Shown: positions 1-9,185, counted from the stretch's first letter. The stretch is DNA of 40,322 nucleotides from Verrucomicrobiota bacterium (GCA_030018915.1 JASEHE010000004.1:1-40322), one strand, 5' to 3'. Made by a program: numbers and translations. The notes: a model not told the origin generated them from the sequence alone.

Positions 1-334
1 TTTTCAGGAGGTTACACCTTCTCCACTTTTACAGGAAGTATCGGACATCACCGGTTGCGTCGCATTCACCGCTTGAATTTGCGCCTGTTCAACTGCAATG
101 CAGTTGCAGTATCAGCGACCGCCAACGTGTAATTTCCGGAGGATTCAGACCGTGAAATGACAGCAACCCGATTGATCGAACACGAAGGTCAACGCATTTC
201 ACTCAATGTTCATCGAGTGAAGACAACGGACTCTGTTCAAACGCAAATTGTGGGTTCAACGCAATCAGGATAAGCGGGCTCGACGACAGGTAGGCGAGGT
301 TGGCCGCGGTAATTGGAAACGCGGCGGTCAAACT
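1..334. other. Left-end non-coding stretch
   Basis: No convincing gene. A short minus-strand open stretch (about positions 70-180) reads like the edge strand of a bacterial Ig-like domain (SSGNYTLAVADTATA), but stops flank it within about 40 codons and it has no start. A small inverted repeat AACTGC-AAT-GCAGTT lies near position 90. The stretch may hold the 3' flank of the minus-strand gene that follows, or the remnant of a surface-protein gene. I see no promoter or RNA gene here. Confidence 0.4.
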
Positions 335-1993
335 TCACGGCGCAAGCAGCCGTTCGGCGTCTTCCTTAATCGCAGGGAACTTATCCCGAATCTCATTCAG
401 CCGGCTCTGGACGCCGTCCGGGTTCCCGTTCTCGCGCAGGAAGACCCCGTAGGCAAGGGTCTGCTCGGAACGGATTTTTCGGTCGAGGCTCGTGTCGGCC
501 AAGCAGTACTCGATGATTTTGACCAGTTGGGCCGGGGGAACCTCCGGCCAGGCAATTTTTTCGCCGCCGGTGATCCGGATGCCTTCCTCGGCGGCGCCGA
601 GGATGTCCTTGGCCGAGGCGCCAGAGCTCCACCCCCATTTGTAGGGGCGGGCGTTGAGCGAGTTCATGACGAATGTCTTGAGGTTCCGCAGACACGTCAT
701 GCGCTCCACGTGGGACTTGAGCGCCGCCTTGGCTTCGTCGGTATGCAGTTCCGCCTCCTTGGCAGCTAAGGCCTTCCGCATTTCGTCGTAACGGCACTGC
801 CTGAGCAGTTCCGCCTTCTTGGCTCGGAGATCTCCGACAGCGGCCAATTCATCGGCGATCAGTTTCTTGTGGGCCCCTTCCTTCTTTCGGGTCTCCTCGG
901 CAAGGCGCTTCTGTTCCTTCATCTTGTCGGCCTTTTCCTTCAATGCCAGCACATTCTGAACCGGCTCGCTCATGGCAAAGAGCATCTGCTGAATATCGCT
1001 TTCGCAAACCTTCACGGTCTTCGATTGTTCGTCCAGTTGGAGCAGGCATGGGGTAGACTGCCGTGGCGACGTTGCGCCTGCCACAGTCGCCGCCGCCTGT
1101 TCGGCGAAGGCCAATATGGCATGCGCCGCTTCGGCTTTTTCCGCGATCGCGTCGGCCTCGCCGACGATCCGGCCCATGAGTATGACGATCTCAGGAGGCC
1201 TAGGCGGCGGCAGCCTTCCAGGACGCGGGCGGGCCACGGGCTCCCTGGCCGGCGGAGCTTTCTCTTCGGGCGTGGGCGGCGAGTCGGGCGCAGGAGCCCC
1301 CTCGTCCGGCTGGCGGGCCGACCCGAACCGCTTACGTGTGGCATCCAACTGGGCACGAGTCATTTCGCCTGGCGGCGCGTCGTCATCCCCGGCCGGTTGG
1401 GCCTGGGGCGCTGGCTCCGGCTTCTTGGTCTCGCTGCGGCGTTCCTCCTGGACTTTGCGCAGGGCGGCGAGCTGGTCATTGCTGAGAACTCCTTCCGGTT
1501 CTTTGGAGAAGGGTTGCCTGGAAGCGGCCGGTTTGTCGCCCTTGGCTGAGTCCTTCTCTTTCTGGGCTTTGCGCAAGGCGTCAAGCTGGTCGTTGCCGAG
1601 AATGCCCTCCGGGTCCCGGGGAGGTGGTGGCTTGGGCGCAGTTGCGGGCTTCTCCGCCTTGGTCTGGTTCGGTTCCTTTGGATGAGGAGTATCCGAGATA
1701 TGCAGAGGCAGATACCGCTTGACCTGCTCGCGGTCGAATTGCGCGCCCGTGACGGCGAACACAGCGTCTTCGGCTTTGCGCGCCTGCTGCTGCGCAGTGG
1801 CGTTCAGGGCCGCGATATTGGTCACCGCACCGTGAATAAAGAGCAGGCACCGGACGGCGTTTGCCTTGTGATGGGCAAGCGTTTCGCCGGCTTCGCGCCG
1901 CTTTCGCGTCTTCTCCTGCTCTACCCTGAAACAAAAGAAGCCGAGCCCGAGCAAGAACAAAACTAGCGGTACGAAGATGCGCGCATATTTCAT
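335..1993 (-). CDS. Membrane-anchored coiled-coil protein of unknown function with NDQL repeats
   Basis: I do not recognise this 552-residue protein. It begins with a short basic stretch and a hydrophobic segment (residues about 6-22, VPLVLFLLGLGFFCF), most likely an uncleaved membrane anchor. A helical region and a Pro/Lys-rich linker follow. The linker holds three copies of a motif: NDQLDALRK (about 134-142), NDQLAALRK (about 172-180) and the diverged RAQLDATRK (about 213-221), spaced by about 40 residues. After a long Pro-rich section (about 230-267) there is a charged coiled coil (about 340-430, rich in K/E/A) and a globular C-terminus with GWSSGASAKDILGAAEEGIRI. The most likely topology is a single-pass protein with its bulk in the periplasm. 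The start is supported by AAGGTGG about 7 bases upstream and a strong promoter. It is divergent from the kup remnant. Confidence 0.75.
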   Translation of the reverse strand: MKYARIFVPLVLFLLGLGFFCFRVEQEKTRKRREAGETLAHHKANAVRCLLFIHGAVTNIAALNATAQQQARKAEDAVFAVTGAQFDREQVKRYLPLHISDTPHPKEPNQTKAEKPATAPKPPPPRDPEGILGNDQLDALRKAQKEKDSAKGDKPAASRQPFSKEPEGVLSNDQLAALRKVQEERRSETKKPEPAPQAQPAGDDDAPPGEMTRAQLDATRKRFGSARQPDEGAPAPDSPPTPEEKAPPAREPVARPRPGRLPPPRPPEIVILMGRIVGEADAIAEKAEAAHAILAFAEQAAATVAGATSPRQSTPCLLQLDEQSKTVKVCESDIQQMLFAMSEPVQNVLALKEKADKMKEQKRLAEETRKKEGAHKKLIADELAAVGDLRAKKAELLRQCRYDEMRKALAAKEAELHTDEAKAALKSHVERMTCLRNLKTFVMNSLNARPYKWGWSSGASAKDILGAAEEGIRITGGEKIAWPEVPPAQLVKIIEYCLADTSLDRKIRSEQTLAYGVFLRENGNPDGVQSRLNEIRDKFPAIKEDAERLLAP

Positions 1994-2024
1994 GGCGAGC
2001 CACCTTCAAAACGAAGGCCAATGA

Positions 2025-2054
2025 AATATATGGCATACCACAGGATCGTGTCAA
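2025..2054 (-). promoter_or_regulatory. Sigma70-type promoter for the NDQL-repeat protein
   Basis: On the minus strand TTGACA (2049-2054) is followed after 18 bases by TATATT (2025-2030). This is a perfect -35 box and a 5/6 -10 box. The expected transcript start lies about 25 bases before the ATG at 1993, so the leader would be short. Confidence 0.6.
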
Positions 2055-2188
2055 CGGCAGGATGGCGGTTTTTGATTGTTCTGTGAGAGAATGCTGGCAA
2101 ACCGCCGGCTTCCCGATCAAAGGGATGCTTCTTTCATCTGCCTGGAATGGGCCGTTCGAATCCCGGAAGGCAGAGGCTGGTGAACCCG

Positions 2189-4129
2189 ATGAGTGTCGAC
2201 ACGCAGGACGCAGGCCAAGACGCGGCGGCCGCGCCATCGTCCGGGCTTGGGGTCGCCACGTCGCATGCGTTGGGGATTGGTTCTGGGCGCGCTGGGGGTG
2301 GTGTATGGCGACATCGGCACCTCGCCGCTCTACGCCGTGCGGGAATGCTTCAACCCCGAAGGCGGGGCGGCTCCGTCGGTAGAAAACGTTCTGGGCGTTC
2401 TCTCGCTGATCTTCTGGGCGCTGATCCTGCTCGTCGGCGTGAAATACCACGTGACGGTCTTGCGCGTGGACAACGCCGGTGAGGGGGGGGATCCTGGCGC
2501 TCTTGACGCGAGTGGTGTCCTACCCGGTCGCCAGGCGGCCGTTCCTGAACCGGCGATTCGCTGTGGTGCTGGGATTGTGCGGCGCCGCGCTATTTGGTGG
2601 CGGACGGCATGATCACTCCGGCCATAATCGGTGCTGAGCGCGATGGAGGGGCTGAACCTAGCGACCCACGCTCTTCATCCCTACGTTGTGCCGATCACCG
2701 TGGCGGTGCTGATGGGATTGTTCATGGTCCAGCGCTATGGAACAGGCCGGATCGGGGGGGTCTTCGGCCCGATCATGCTGCTCTGGTTCGCTGTCCTTGC
2801 GCTGCTCGGGTTTGTGTGGGTCGTCCGCGAACCCCGGGTCCTCTGGGCGCTGAATCCCGCGCATGCCGTGATGTTCTTCGTCCGCAATGGCTGGCATGGC
2901 ACGCTGGTTTTCGGCGCCGTGATCCTTTGCGTCACGGGATGCGAGGCGCTCTACGCCGACATGGGGCACTTTGGACGGAAGCCGCTGACGCTGGCCTGGT
3001 TCTGGTTGGTATTCCCGGCTTTCTTGCTCAACTACTTCGGACAGGGCGCTTGCGTCATGATCCATACGGGGGAGCCCGTGGGCAACTTGTTCTACCGGCT
3101 GGCCCCTGGACCCTTCCTGTATCCCCTGATCCTCCTGGCCACGGTCGCGACAGTGATCGCCTCGCAGGCGCTTATTTCGAGCATGTTCTCCCTCGCGCGC
3201 CAGGCCATCTTGCTCGATGTTTTTCCCCGCATGGGCATCGTTCACACTTCCTCGGAGATTGAGGGCCGAATCTACGTGCCCGTGGTGAACGCGACCCTCT
3301 TCTTGGCCACGATCGGACTGGTCCTGGGTTTCCGTCAATCCTCCAGCCTGGCTGGCGCATACGGCGTGGCGGTGATCGGGGTGATGATGATCACGACCCT
3401 GCTCCTCGGCGCCGTTCAAATCGAGCAGTGGAAATGGCCCCTCTGGCAGGTCATCGCCATGAGCGGAACGCTCCTCGTGATCGAGACAGCGTTCCTGATG
3501 GGCAACGCGCCGAAAGTCGAACACGGCGCGTGGTTCCCGTTGGCGGCCGGGCTCGGCGTGTTCCTCGTGCTCAACACGTGGCGGAAAGGAAAGATCACCC
3601 TCGCGCGCGGCGCCGGGAAGCGGATGGGTTGACGCTGGACGACATCGTCAAACAACTGGCTGCGGAACCCATCCATCGCGTGCCGGGGACCGCGCTGTTC
3701 ATGCTCCGCCCGAAATCCGCTCCACGCGCGCTGCTGCACCACCTCAAGCACAACAAAGTGCTCCATGAACGGATTCTGCTCCTGTCCGTGACAACGGAGG
3801 AGGTCCCCATGGTTCCGGAGGCGTGGCAGGTCTCGGTCGAGGATTTCCCGGGCGGTTTCACAAGGATTCGCGCGCGCTGCGGGTTCATGCAGAGCGTCAA
3901 TGTCCAGCGCCTGCTCCAACTGGGCGAGTCACAGGGGTTGAAATTGCCGCGTGGCGAGATCAGCTACTACGTGGGGCGCATGACTCTGCGGGCGACCGGC
4001 AGTTCGAAGATGTGGCGATGGCAGAAGCGGCTGTTCGTTTTTCTTTTCCACAATGAGCGGTCGCCGGCCGATCACTTCGGCCTGCCGCCCAACCGCGTCA
4101 TCGAGCTCGGCCAGCAGGAGGAAATCTAG
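2189..4129 (+). pseudogene. kup: Kup-family K+ transporter, broken by about five frameshifts
   Basis: Pieces of one Kup/HAK/KUP potassium-proton symporter appear in order but in different frames. They are a likely N-terminus from ATG 2189 (MSVDTQDAG), the family signature [10 protein letters not shown] with RVDNAGEGG in the next frame, [12 protein letters not shown] after an 8-G run near 2483-2490, DGMITPAI near 2597, then VLSAMEGL running on to 3632. The C-terminal cytoplasmic domain (DGLTLDDIVKQL to the stop at 4129) is again in another frame. Four shifts fit single-base insertions (about 2250, 2490, 2590, 2623) and one a single-base loss (about 3610). Joined, the pieces cover a normal full-length family member with a dozen hydrophobic segments. 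No other long gene here is frameshifted, which favours real decay over general sequencing error, though the G8 run is error-prone. The stop overlaps the convergent nadE stop. Confidence 0.85.
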
Positions 4130-6021
4130 CCCAAAAGCTTTGCTTTCAGAGCCAGGTAGCGCCGTGTGTAGCGGGCGCCCATCAAGGATTCGCGGTGATC
4201 GAACCCGAAGGCCCGGCGCTTTACGGCCAGGATCGGCGGCGCCTGGATTCGCTTCACTAGGCCCATGCCCTGGTACCGATTCCACCAGCGCTCGAGATCC
4301 GCGATGAACACGTCCGGAGTTCCGAACAGTTTCCCGATCCGACCCGCGTATCCCAGCTTCTTCTCCAGGCGCCCGGCCGCGTACCATTCGAGAATCTCCT
4401 CCGGCGTGGTCCGGTTCCAGCGCTCTACCCAGCTCATGAACAACCGATCGTGGTACGGGTAAAACAGCGGATCGCCTTGGCCCGTGTCCACGTTCTGGGC
4501 GGCGCTCAGCTCCGCGGACGGTGTGAGATCGAAGATTCCCGCCGGGATAATGGTTCGCCGGTAGACCGCCCGGTTCAGGTGTCGGCCGAGCGCATAGACC
4601 TCCATCTTCCACAGGTCGGCGATGTTGGCGAGGTAGCCGCACAGGTCGCCGTAGAGCGTCGTGTAGCCCACGGTGGCTTCGGACTTGTTCGCGTTGCAGG
4701 TGAACACGCCGCCAAAGGCCGCGGCGATGGCTGCCAGAACCCGCGACGACCGATCCCGGGCCTGGACGTTTTCCGTCATGAAGCCGCTCAGTTCGAGGCG
4801 CTGCGGTGGCAGGCGGTCCGAAGCGCGGATTCGTCGCCCGTTGATCTGGCGGCGTGTGAGTCTCACGCTCTCTCGGATCGGCAGTTCCTTGTAGAAGCAG
4901 CCGAGATTGGCGGCCAGTTCGCGCGCCAGCCGGATCGTGGTGGGTGAGGTGAACGGGCCCGGCATGTTGACGAGCAGCAGGTAGTCCGGTGAGAGAATCC
5001 GCCGGTAGCCGGCGGCGACCACGGCGGAGTCGATGCCGCCGGACACGCCTACGGTCACTCGCTTTATCCCGCACAGGTGGAGGAACTTGCGGGTGCCGTA
5101 CTCAATGGCCCGGTAGACCTCGGCGATGTCGTCTTCGACCGGCCGCGCCGTCTCGCCCAGGCGGGCCGACGGTGCAATGGGCAGATCGAGGGTCAACTGG
5201 GCCTCGCTGAACGGCGAGGCCGCGCTCACGACGCGGCCGCGCTGGTCGTAGATGCAGGAGGCGCCGTCGAACGTGAACACGGTTTTGCCGTTGTTTTGAA
5301 TGCCCGTGTGGTTGACGTAGAGCAGTGGCCGCCCGAACCGGCGCGCGTGAGCGGCATAGAGACGGTTGCGCTTGTGGTTCTTGTTCAGCGTGAAGGGCGA
5401 GGAGCTGATGTTGACGAAGAGGTCCACGCCGCGGCGCGACAGGATTTCCAGCGGCGAGATCGAGTAATCGCTGTCCCAAGCATCCTCGCAAAGCAGACAG
5501 CCCAGCGACAGCCGGCCGATCCGGATCGGGCGAGTGAGCCTTTCGGTCGGCGTTCCCAGCTCGTCGGCGAGTTTGCGCAGATCGCAGAAGTGCCGGCTGT
5601 CGTCGAACTGCCGGTAGTTCGGGTGAAACGTCTTCTTGATGACGAAAGGATAGGGCCCGCCCCGGGGAGCGACCGGCCGGCGGTCGTGGGCGGCGAACAG
5701 CGCGTTGTATTTCCGGACGCGGCCGTCTTCATTGCGCTTTGCCCAGTCCACGGCAACACTGCCGAACACGACGATCATGCGGTCGGACGCAGCCACGAGC
5801 GCGCGGGCGCAGCTTTCGCATTCGCGGAGGAACGCCTCGCGCTCCCATTCGTCGCCGATGAGGCAGCCCGGAATGGCCATTTCCGGGAACACGAGCAGCT
5901 CGACGCGATCGGTCCGGGCCGCCCGGACCTGCTCGAGCATGCGGGCGGCGTTGTCGGCGGGGCGTCCCGGAAGCACCTCCATCTGGACCAGGCGCGCGCG
6001 GATGACGCGGGAGGCGCTCAT
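4126..6021 (-). CDS. nadE: Glutamine-dependent NAD+ synthetase
   Basis: This cytosolic 631-residue enzyme makes NAD+ from deamido-NAD+, ATP and glutamine, the last step of NAD synthesis. The N-terminal nitrilase-type glutaminase domain (about 5-290) shows the expected triad: Glu47 in VFPEMAIPG, Lys129/130 in VIKKTFHPN and Cys178 in LLCEDAW. The C-terminal synthetase domain carries the ATP-pyrophosphatase P-loop SGGIDSA (about 327-333) and later conserved stretches such as NKSEATVGY. Length fits the two-domain form. I chose ATG 6021 rather than 6036 because it forms an ATGA overlap with the upstream small membrane protein gene, indicating translational coupling. Its stop overlaps the kup stop on the other strand by a few bases. 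The reading frame is intact and I see nothing missing. Confidence 0.95.
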   Translation of the reverse strand: MSASRVIRARLVQMEVLPGRPADNAARMLEQVRAARTDRVELLVFPEMAIPGCLIGDEWEREAFLRECESCARALVAASDRMIVVFGSVAVDWAKRNEDGRVRKYNALFAAHDRRPVAPRGGPYPFVIKKTFHPNYRQFDDSRHFCDLRKLADELGTPTERLTRPIRIGRLSLGCLLCEDAWDSDYSISPLEILSRRGVDLFVNISSSPFTLNKNHKRNRLYAAHARRFGRPLLYVNHTGIQNNGKTVFTFDGASCIYDQRGRVVSAASPFSEAQLTLDLPIAPSARLGETARPVEDDIAEVYRAIEYGTRKFLHLCGIKRVTVGVSGGIDSAVVAAGYRRILSPDYLLLVNMPGPFTSPTTIRLARELAANLGCFYKELPIRESVRLTRRQINGRRIRASDRLPPQRLELSGFMTENVQARDRSSRVLAAIAAAFGGVFTCNANKSEATVGYTTLYGDLCGYLANIADLWKMEVYALGRHLNRAVYRRTIIPAGIFDLTPSAELSAAQNVDTGQGDPLFYPYHDRLFMSWVERWNRTTPEEILEWYAAGRLEKKLGYAGRIGKLFGTPDVFIADLERWWNRYQGMGLVKRIQAPPILAVKRRAFGFDHRESLMGARYTRRYLALKAKLLG

Positions 6022-6167
6022 CGGTCGCCCTTCCACGGGGTCTTGCCCCAGCGCTCTTCCTCGAGCCGGCGCAGCCTGCGAAAGAAGCTCCGCAGTGTGA
6101 AGAACGTGACGCCGACTGTCAGAAGCGTTACGACGAGCATAATCGCCAGCTTGAAGATCTCATTCAT
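6018..6167 (-). CDS. Small single-pass membrane protein (49 aa)
   Basis: The predicted protein MNEIFKLAIMLVVTL... has one hydrophobic segment (about residues 5-22) followed by a very basic stretch (RSFFRRLRRLEEERWGK), consistent with N-out/C-in topology by the positive-inside rule. It is too short for family assignment. The ORF track begins at an upstream TTG (6206). ATG 6167 is preferred because it puts the transmembrane segment close to the start. No good Shine-Dalgarno sequence precedes it. It overlaps the nadE start by 4 bases (ATGA), so the two are probably co-translated. The coupling, hydrophobicity and charge pattern argue for a real gene, but there is no direct functional evidence. 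Confidence 0.55.
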   Translation of the reverse strand: MNEIFKLAIMLVVTLLTVGVTFFTLRSFFRRLRRLEEERWGKTPWKGDR

Positions 6168-6346
6168 AGCTGGAGGAAGTATAGGAGGACGGCGAGCCGG
6201 CGACAACAGGAATTACCGCTGCCGTTTGCCGCGCTTTCCGCGCGCGCTGCTCCGTCAATTTCCGGATCGGGCGCTATCTTGAATTGATTTCTGAAGAGGG
6301 ACATGGTAGGTTCAAAGAATTGATCCCCAAACGGGATCGCATAGTT

Positions 6347-7873
6347 ATGTCCAAAAGCAAACCTAAGCGATTGAAGCTGCTCATCAACGGGGAATGGATC
6401 GAATCCAAGAGCGGCCGGCACATGCCGGTCACCAACAGCAGTACCGGCGAAGTCATGGCGGAAACGCCGAAGGCCACGGCTGCGGAGGTGAACATGGCGG
6501 TCGAAGCAGCCGCAGCCGCGTACCCTGAGTGGCGCGACACGCCGATCACCAAGCGCGTCCAGGTGATGTTCAAGCTCAAGGAACTCCTCGAGAAGAACTT
6601 GGGCGAATTGGCTGTCCTGGTGGCCACGGAGATGGGCAAGAACTACCAGGAAGCGCGCGGCGACGCGCTGAAGGCCATCGAGGTGGTGGAACTGGCCTGC
6701 GCGCTGCCGGTCACCATGCAGGGCCGGTCGCTGATGAACTGTTCCGCCCGTTTCGACACGGTGACCTATCGCGAGCCACTGGGCGTTTTCGCGGGCATCG
6801 CGCCCTGGAATTTCCCGGCAATGATTCCCATGGGCTGGATGACCCCGCTGGCCCTCACCACGGGCAACACCTGCGTCCTGAAGGCGGCGAGTTTTGTGCC
6901 GCAGAGCTCCATGCGCGTCGCCGAACTGCTCTACGAAGCCGGACTCCCAAAAGGCGTGTTCAACCTGGTGACCGCCGGACGCGACGAGGCGGAACTGCTC
7001 ATCAAACATCCTGCGGTCAGGGGCATTTCCTTCGTGGGATCCACCCAGGTGGGCCGGCACATCTACGCCACAGCCTCGGCCGGCGGAAAGCGCGTCCAGT
7101 GTCTCACCGAGGCCAAGAATCACGCCCTCGTGCTGAGGGACGCGCCGATCCGGGCCACGGCCCAGCGCATCATCAACTCCGCCTTCGGCTGCGCCGGCCA
7201 GCGATGCATGGCCTTGTCGGCGATCGCCGTCGAGGATACGATCGCGGACGAGCTGGTGGCCACGATCAGCGAATTGGCCCTGCAGCTCAAGATCGGGCCG
7301 GCCTGGGAACCGACCACGGAGTTGGGCCCGGTCTGCACGGACGAGCACCTGCGATTCGTGATCGACTGGATCGAGAAATCGGCAAAGGAAGGCGCCAAGC
7401 TCGTTCTCGACGGCCGCGGCGTGAAGGTCCCCGGCTGCGAGGGCGGCTATTTTATCGGCCCCACGATCTTCGACCACGTCACGCCGGAGATGAGTTGCGG
7501 CTGGCAGGAAGTGTTCGGCCCGGCGCTGTATGTCAAGCGTGTCAAGGATTTCGAGGACGGCATCCGGACGATCAACAGCAGCGAGTTCGCCAACGGCGCC
7601 TCGATCTTCACTCAGAGCGGCTACCACGCCCGCGAGTTCACACGCAGGATCGACGCCGGTATGGTCGGCGTGAACGTGGGCATTCCAGTGCCGATCTCCG
7701 TGTTCCCGTTCTGCGGGCACAAGAACAGCTTCTTCGGCGACCTGCACGTCATGGGCCAGGACGGAGTCGCGTTCTTCACTGAAACCAAGGCGGTGACCAG
7801 TTACTGGTTCGACGACAACGACAAGAAGGGCGACCGGGTGGGAACCTGGGAAGGCACGATCACGCGGACCTGA
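6347..7873 (+). CDS. mmsA: Methylmalonate/malonate-semialdehyde dehydrogenase-type aldehyde dehydrogenase
   Basis: This 508-residue aldehyde dehydrogenase superfamily member resembles the CoA-acylating MmsA branch, which converts malonate semialdehyde or methylmalonate semialdehyde to acetyl-CoA or propionyl-CoA with NAD+. It shows the APWNFP motif (about 152-157), the Rossmann signature FVGSTQVG (about 229-236) and nucleophile Cys287 in GQRCMALS, typical of MmsA. The general-base Glu of hydrolytic ALDHs is absent; the site reads QCLTEAKNHA, where MmsA proteins also lack it. The C-terminal FFGDLHVMGQDGVAFFTETK matches the MmsA end. Start ATG 6347 fits the family N-terminus; the track start at 6284 adds unrelated residues. 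It lies 16 bases before the aminotransferase gene on the same strand. The exact substrate is inferred from that partner. Confidence 0.85.
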   Translation: MSKSKPKRLKLLINGEWIESKSGRHMPVTNSSTGEVMAETPKATAAEVNMAVEAAAAAYPEWRDTPITKRVQVMFKLKELLEKNLGELAVLVATEMGKNYQEARGDALKAIEVVELACALPVTMQGRSLMNCSARFDTVTYREPLGVFAGIAPWNFPAMIPMGWMTPLALTTGNTCVLKAASFVPQSSMRVAELLYEAGLPKGVFNLVTAGRDEAELLIKHPAVRGISFVGSTQVGRHIYATASAGGKRVQCLTEAKNHALVLRDAPIRATAQRIINSAFGCAGQRCMALSAIAVEDTIADELVATISELALQLKIGPAWEPTTELGPVCTDEHLRFVIDWIEKSAKEGAKLVLDGRGVKVPGCEGGYFIGPTIFDHVTPEMSCGWQEVFGPALYVKRVKDFEDGIRTINSSEFANGASIFTQSGYHAREFTRRIDAGMVGVNVGIPVPISVFPFCGHKNSFFGDLHVMGQDGVAFFTETKAVTSYWFDDNDKKGDRVGTWEGTITRT

Positions 7874-7889
7874 CGGGGGAGGCGATGAC

Positions 7890-9185
7890 ATGACGACGCA
7901 GGAGCTCTACGATAAATACATGATCACGAGCATGGTGGCCGGGTTCGAGCCGGTCGTCGTGGACCGAGCGTCCGGCTGCGCGTACATCGAGCCGGACGGA
8001 AAGCAGTACCTGGACTGCTTTGCCGGCATTGCGGTGTGCAACGCCGGGCACGGGCACCCCAGGGTGGTCGCAGCGGCCAAGGCGCAGATAGACAAGCTGA
8101 TCCACTGCTGCACCTACGTCTACTACAGCCCGAAAGCGGCCGAACTGGCCAAGCTGCTGGCCGAGGCGACGCCGGGCGCGCTGCAAAAATCGTTTCTTGC
8201 GAACTCCGGCGCTGAGGCGATCGAAGGCGCGTTGCGCCTGGCCAAGCAGTTCACGAAGAGGCGTGAGATCGTGGCGCTGAGCCAGGGCTTCCACGGCCGC
8301 AGCTACGCGGCGCTGTCGGTCACGGGCAACTGGGCCCGGAAAAAGGGGGCCGGCCCCTATATGCCCGGCGTGGCGTTCGCGCCGGCGCCGGACTGCTACC
8401 GCTGCCCGTTCGGACATTCGGGCCCGGCGAAGTGCGGGATGGCTTGCGCCAAGCACATGGACTACGTCATCAAGTACAATACCTCGGCCGACGTGGCCGC
8501 CTTCATCGCCGAACCCATTCTGGGTGAAGGCGGCATCATCGTTCCGCCGGACGGGTACTTCAAGACGATCAAGCGGGTGCTGGACGCCCACAAGGCGCTA
8601 TTCATCTGCGACGAGGCGCAAAGCGGCTTCGGCCGGACCGGCAAGTTTTTTGCTATCGAGCACTACGGCGTAGAGCCGGAAATCATGACCATGGCAAAGG
8701 GCATTGCCGACGGCTTTCCGCTGGCGGCGTTCATCGCCCGCGAGGACGTGGCCGGCGCGTTCACGCCGGGCGACCACCTGTCCACGTTCGGCGGCAGCCC
8801 GGTATCCTGCGCGGCGGCCATTGCCAATATCGGGGTCATGAAGGACGAGAAGATTCCAGATGCGGCCGAGCGGCGCGGCCGGGAGATTTTGGCGCGACTC
8901 AAGGAGTTTCAGAAGAGCTGCAAGCTGGTCGGGGACGTGCGCGGCAAGGGCTTGATGATCGGCGTGGAACTTGTGAAGGACGCGGCCAAGACGCCGGCTG
9001 CGGCGGAAGCCAAGGCCGTGCGCAAGGCCTGCCGCGAGAGCGGAGTTCTGTTCGGACTGGGCGGGTCGCTGGCCAACGTAATCCGCATCCAGCCTCCGCT
9101 TACGATCAGCGCCAAGGAGGCCGACCTGGCCATGGACGTCCTGGAAAAAGCGCTGGCGGAAAAGGCTGTCGAAAAGCTCGCTTGA
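7890..9185 (+). CDS. Class III (omega) aminotransferase, probably beta-alanine/4-aminobutyrate type
   Basis: This 431-residue PLP enzyme has fold type I class III features: SGAEAIEGALRLAK (cofactor phosphate region, about 106-119), GFHGRSYA, the DEAQSGFGRTG signature (about 241-251) and PLP-binding Lys270 in MAKGIADGFP. A Cys-rich insert CYRCPFGHSG...CGMAC (about 169-186) is common in 4-aminobutyrate and AGXT2-like transaminases. The start is clear, with GGGGGAGG about 8 bases upstream of ATG 7890. Paired with the MmsA-type dehydrogenase, it most likely moves an amino group from beta-alanine, 3-aminoisobutyrate or a similar omega-amino acid to a keto acid, and the resulting semialdehyde is oxidised to an acyl-CoA. 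GABA with succinate semialdehyde is the main alternative. It converges on hypA. Confidence 0.85.
   Translation: MTTQELYDKYMITSMVAGFEPVVVDRASGCAYIEPDGKQYLDCFAGIAVCNAGHGHPRVVAAAKAQIDKLIHCCTYVYYSPKAAELAKLLAEATPGALQKSFLANSGAEAIEGALRLAKQFTKRREIVALSQGFHGRSYAALSVTGNWARKKGAGPYMPGVAFAPAPDCYRCPFGHSGPAKCGMACAKHMDYVIKYNTSADVAAFIAEPILGEGGIIVPPDGYFKTIKRVLDAHKALFICDEAQSGFGRTGKFFAIEHYGVEPEIMTMAKGIADGFPLAAFIAREDVAGAFTPGDHLSTFGGSPVSCAAAIANIGVMKDEKIPDAAERRGREILARLKEFQKSCKLVGDVRGKGLMIGVELVKDAAKTPAAAEAKAVRKACRESGVLFGLGGSLANVIRIQPPLTISAKEADLAMDVLEKALAEKAVEKLA

Noticed and set aside
2137-2175. GTTCGAATCCC, resembling a tRNA T-loop
   Set aside because: The flanking bases do not form a T-stem, and no acceptor stem, anticodon arm or D-arm can be placed.
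5077-6282. Plus-strand ORF of 401 aa opposite nadE
   Set aside because: Antisense shadow of a gene with clear catalytic motifs; composition is typical of high-GC reverse frames.
6164-7891. Minus-strand ORF of 575 aa opposite the aldehyde dehydrogenase
   Set aside because: Long only because of GC-rich codon bias; no motifs, while the plus strand encodes an evident ALDH.
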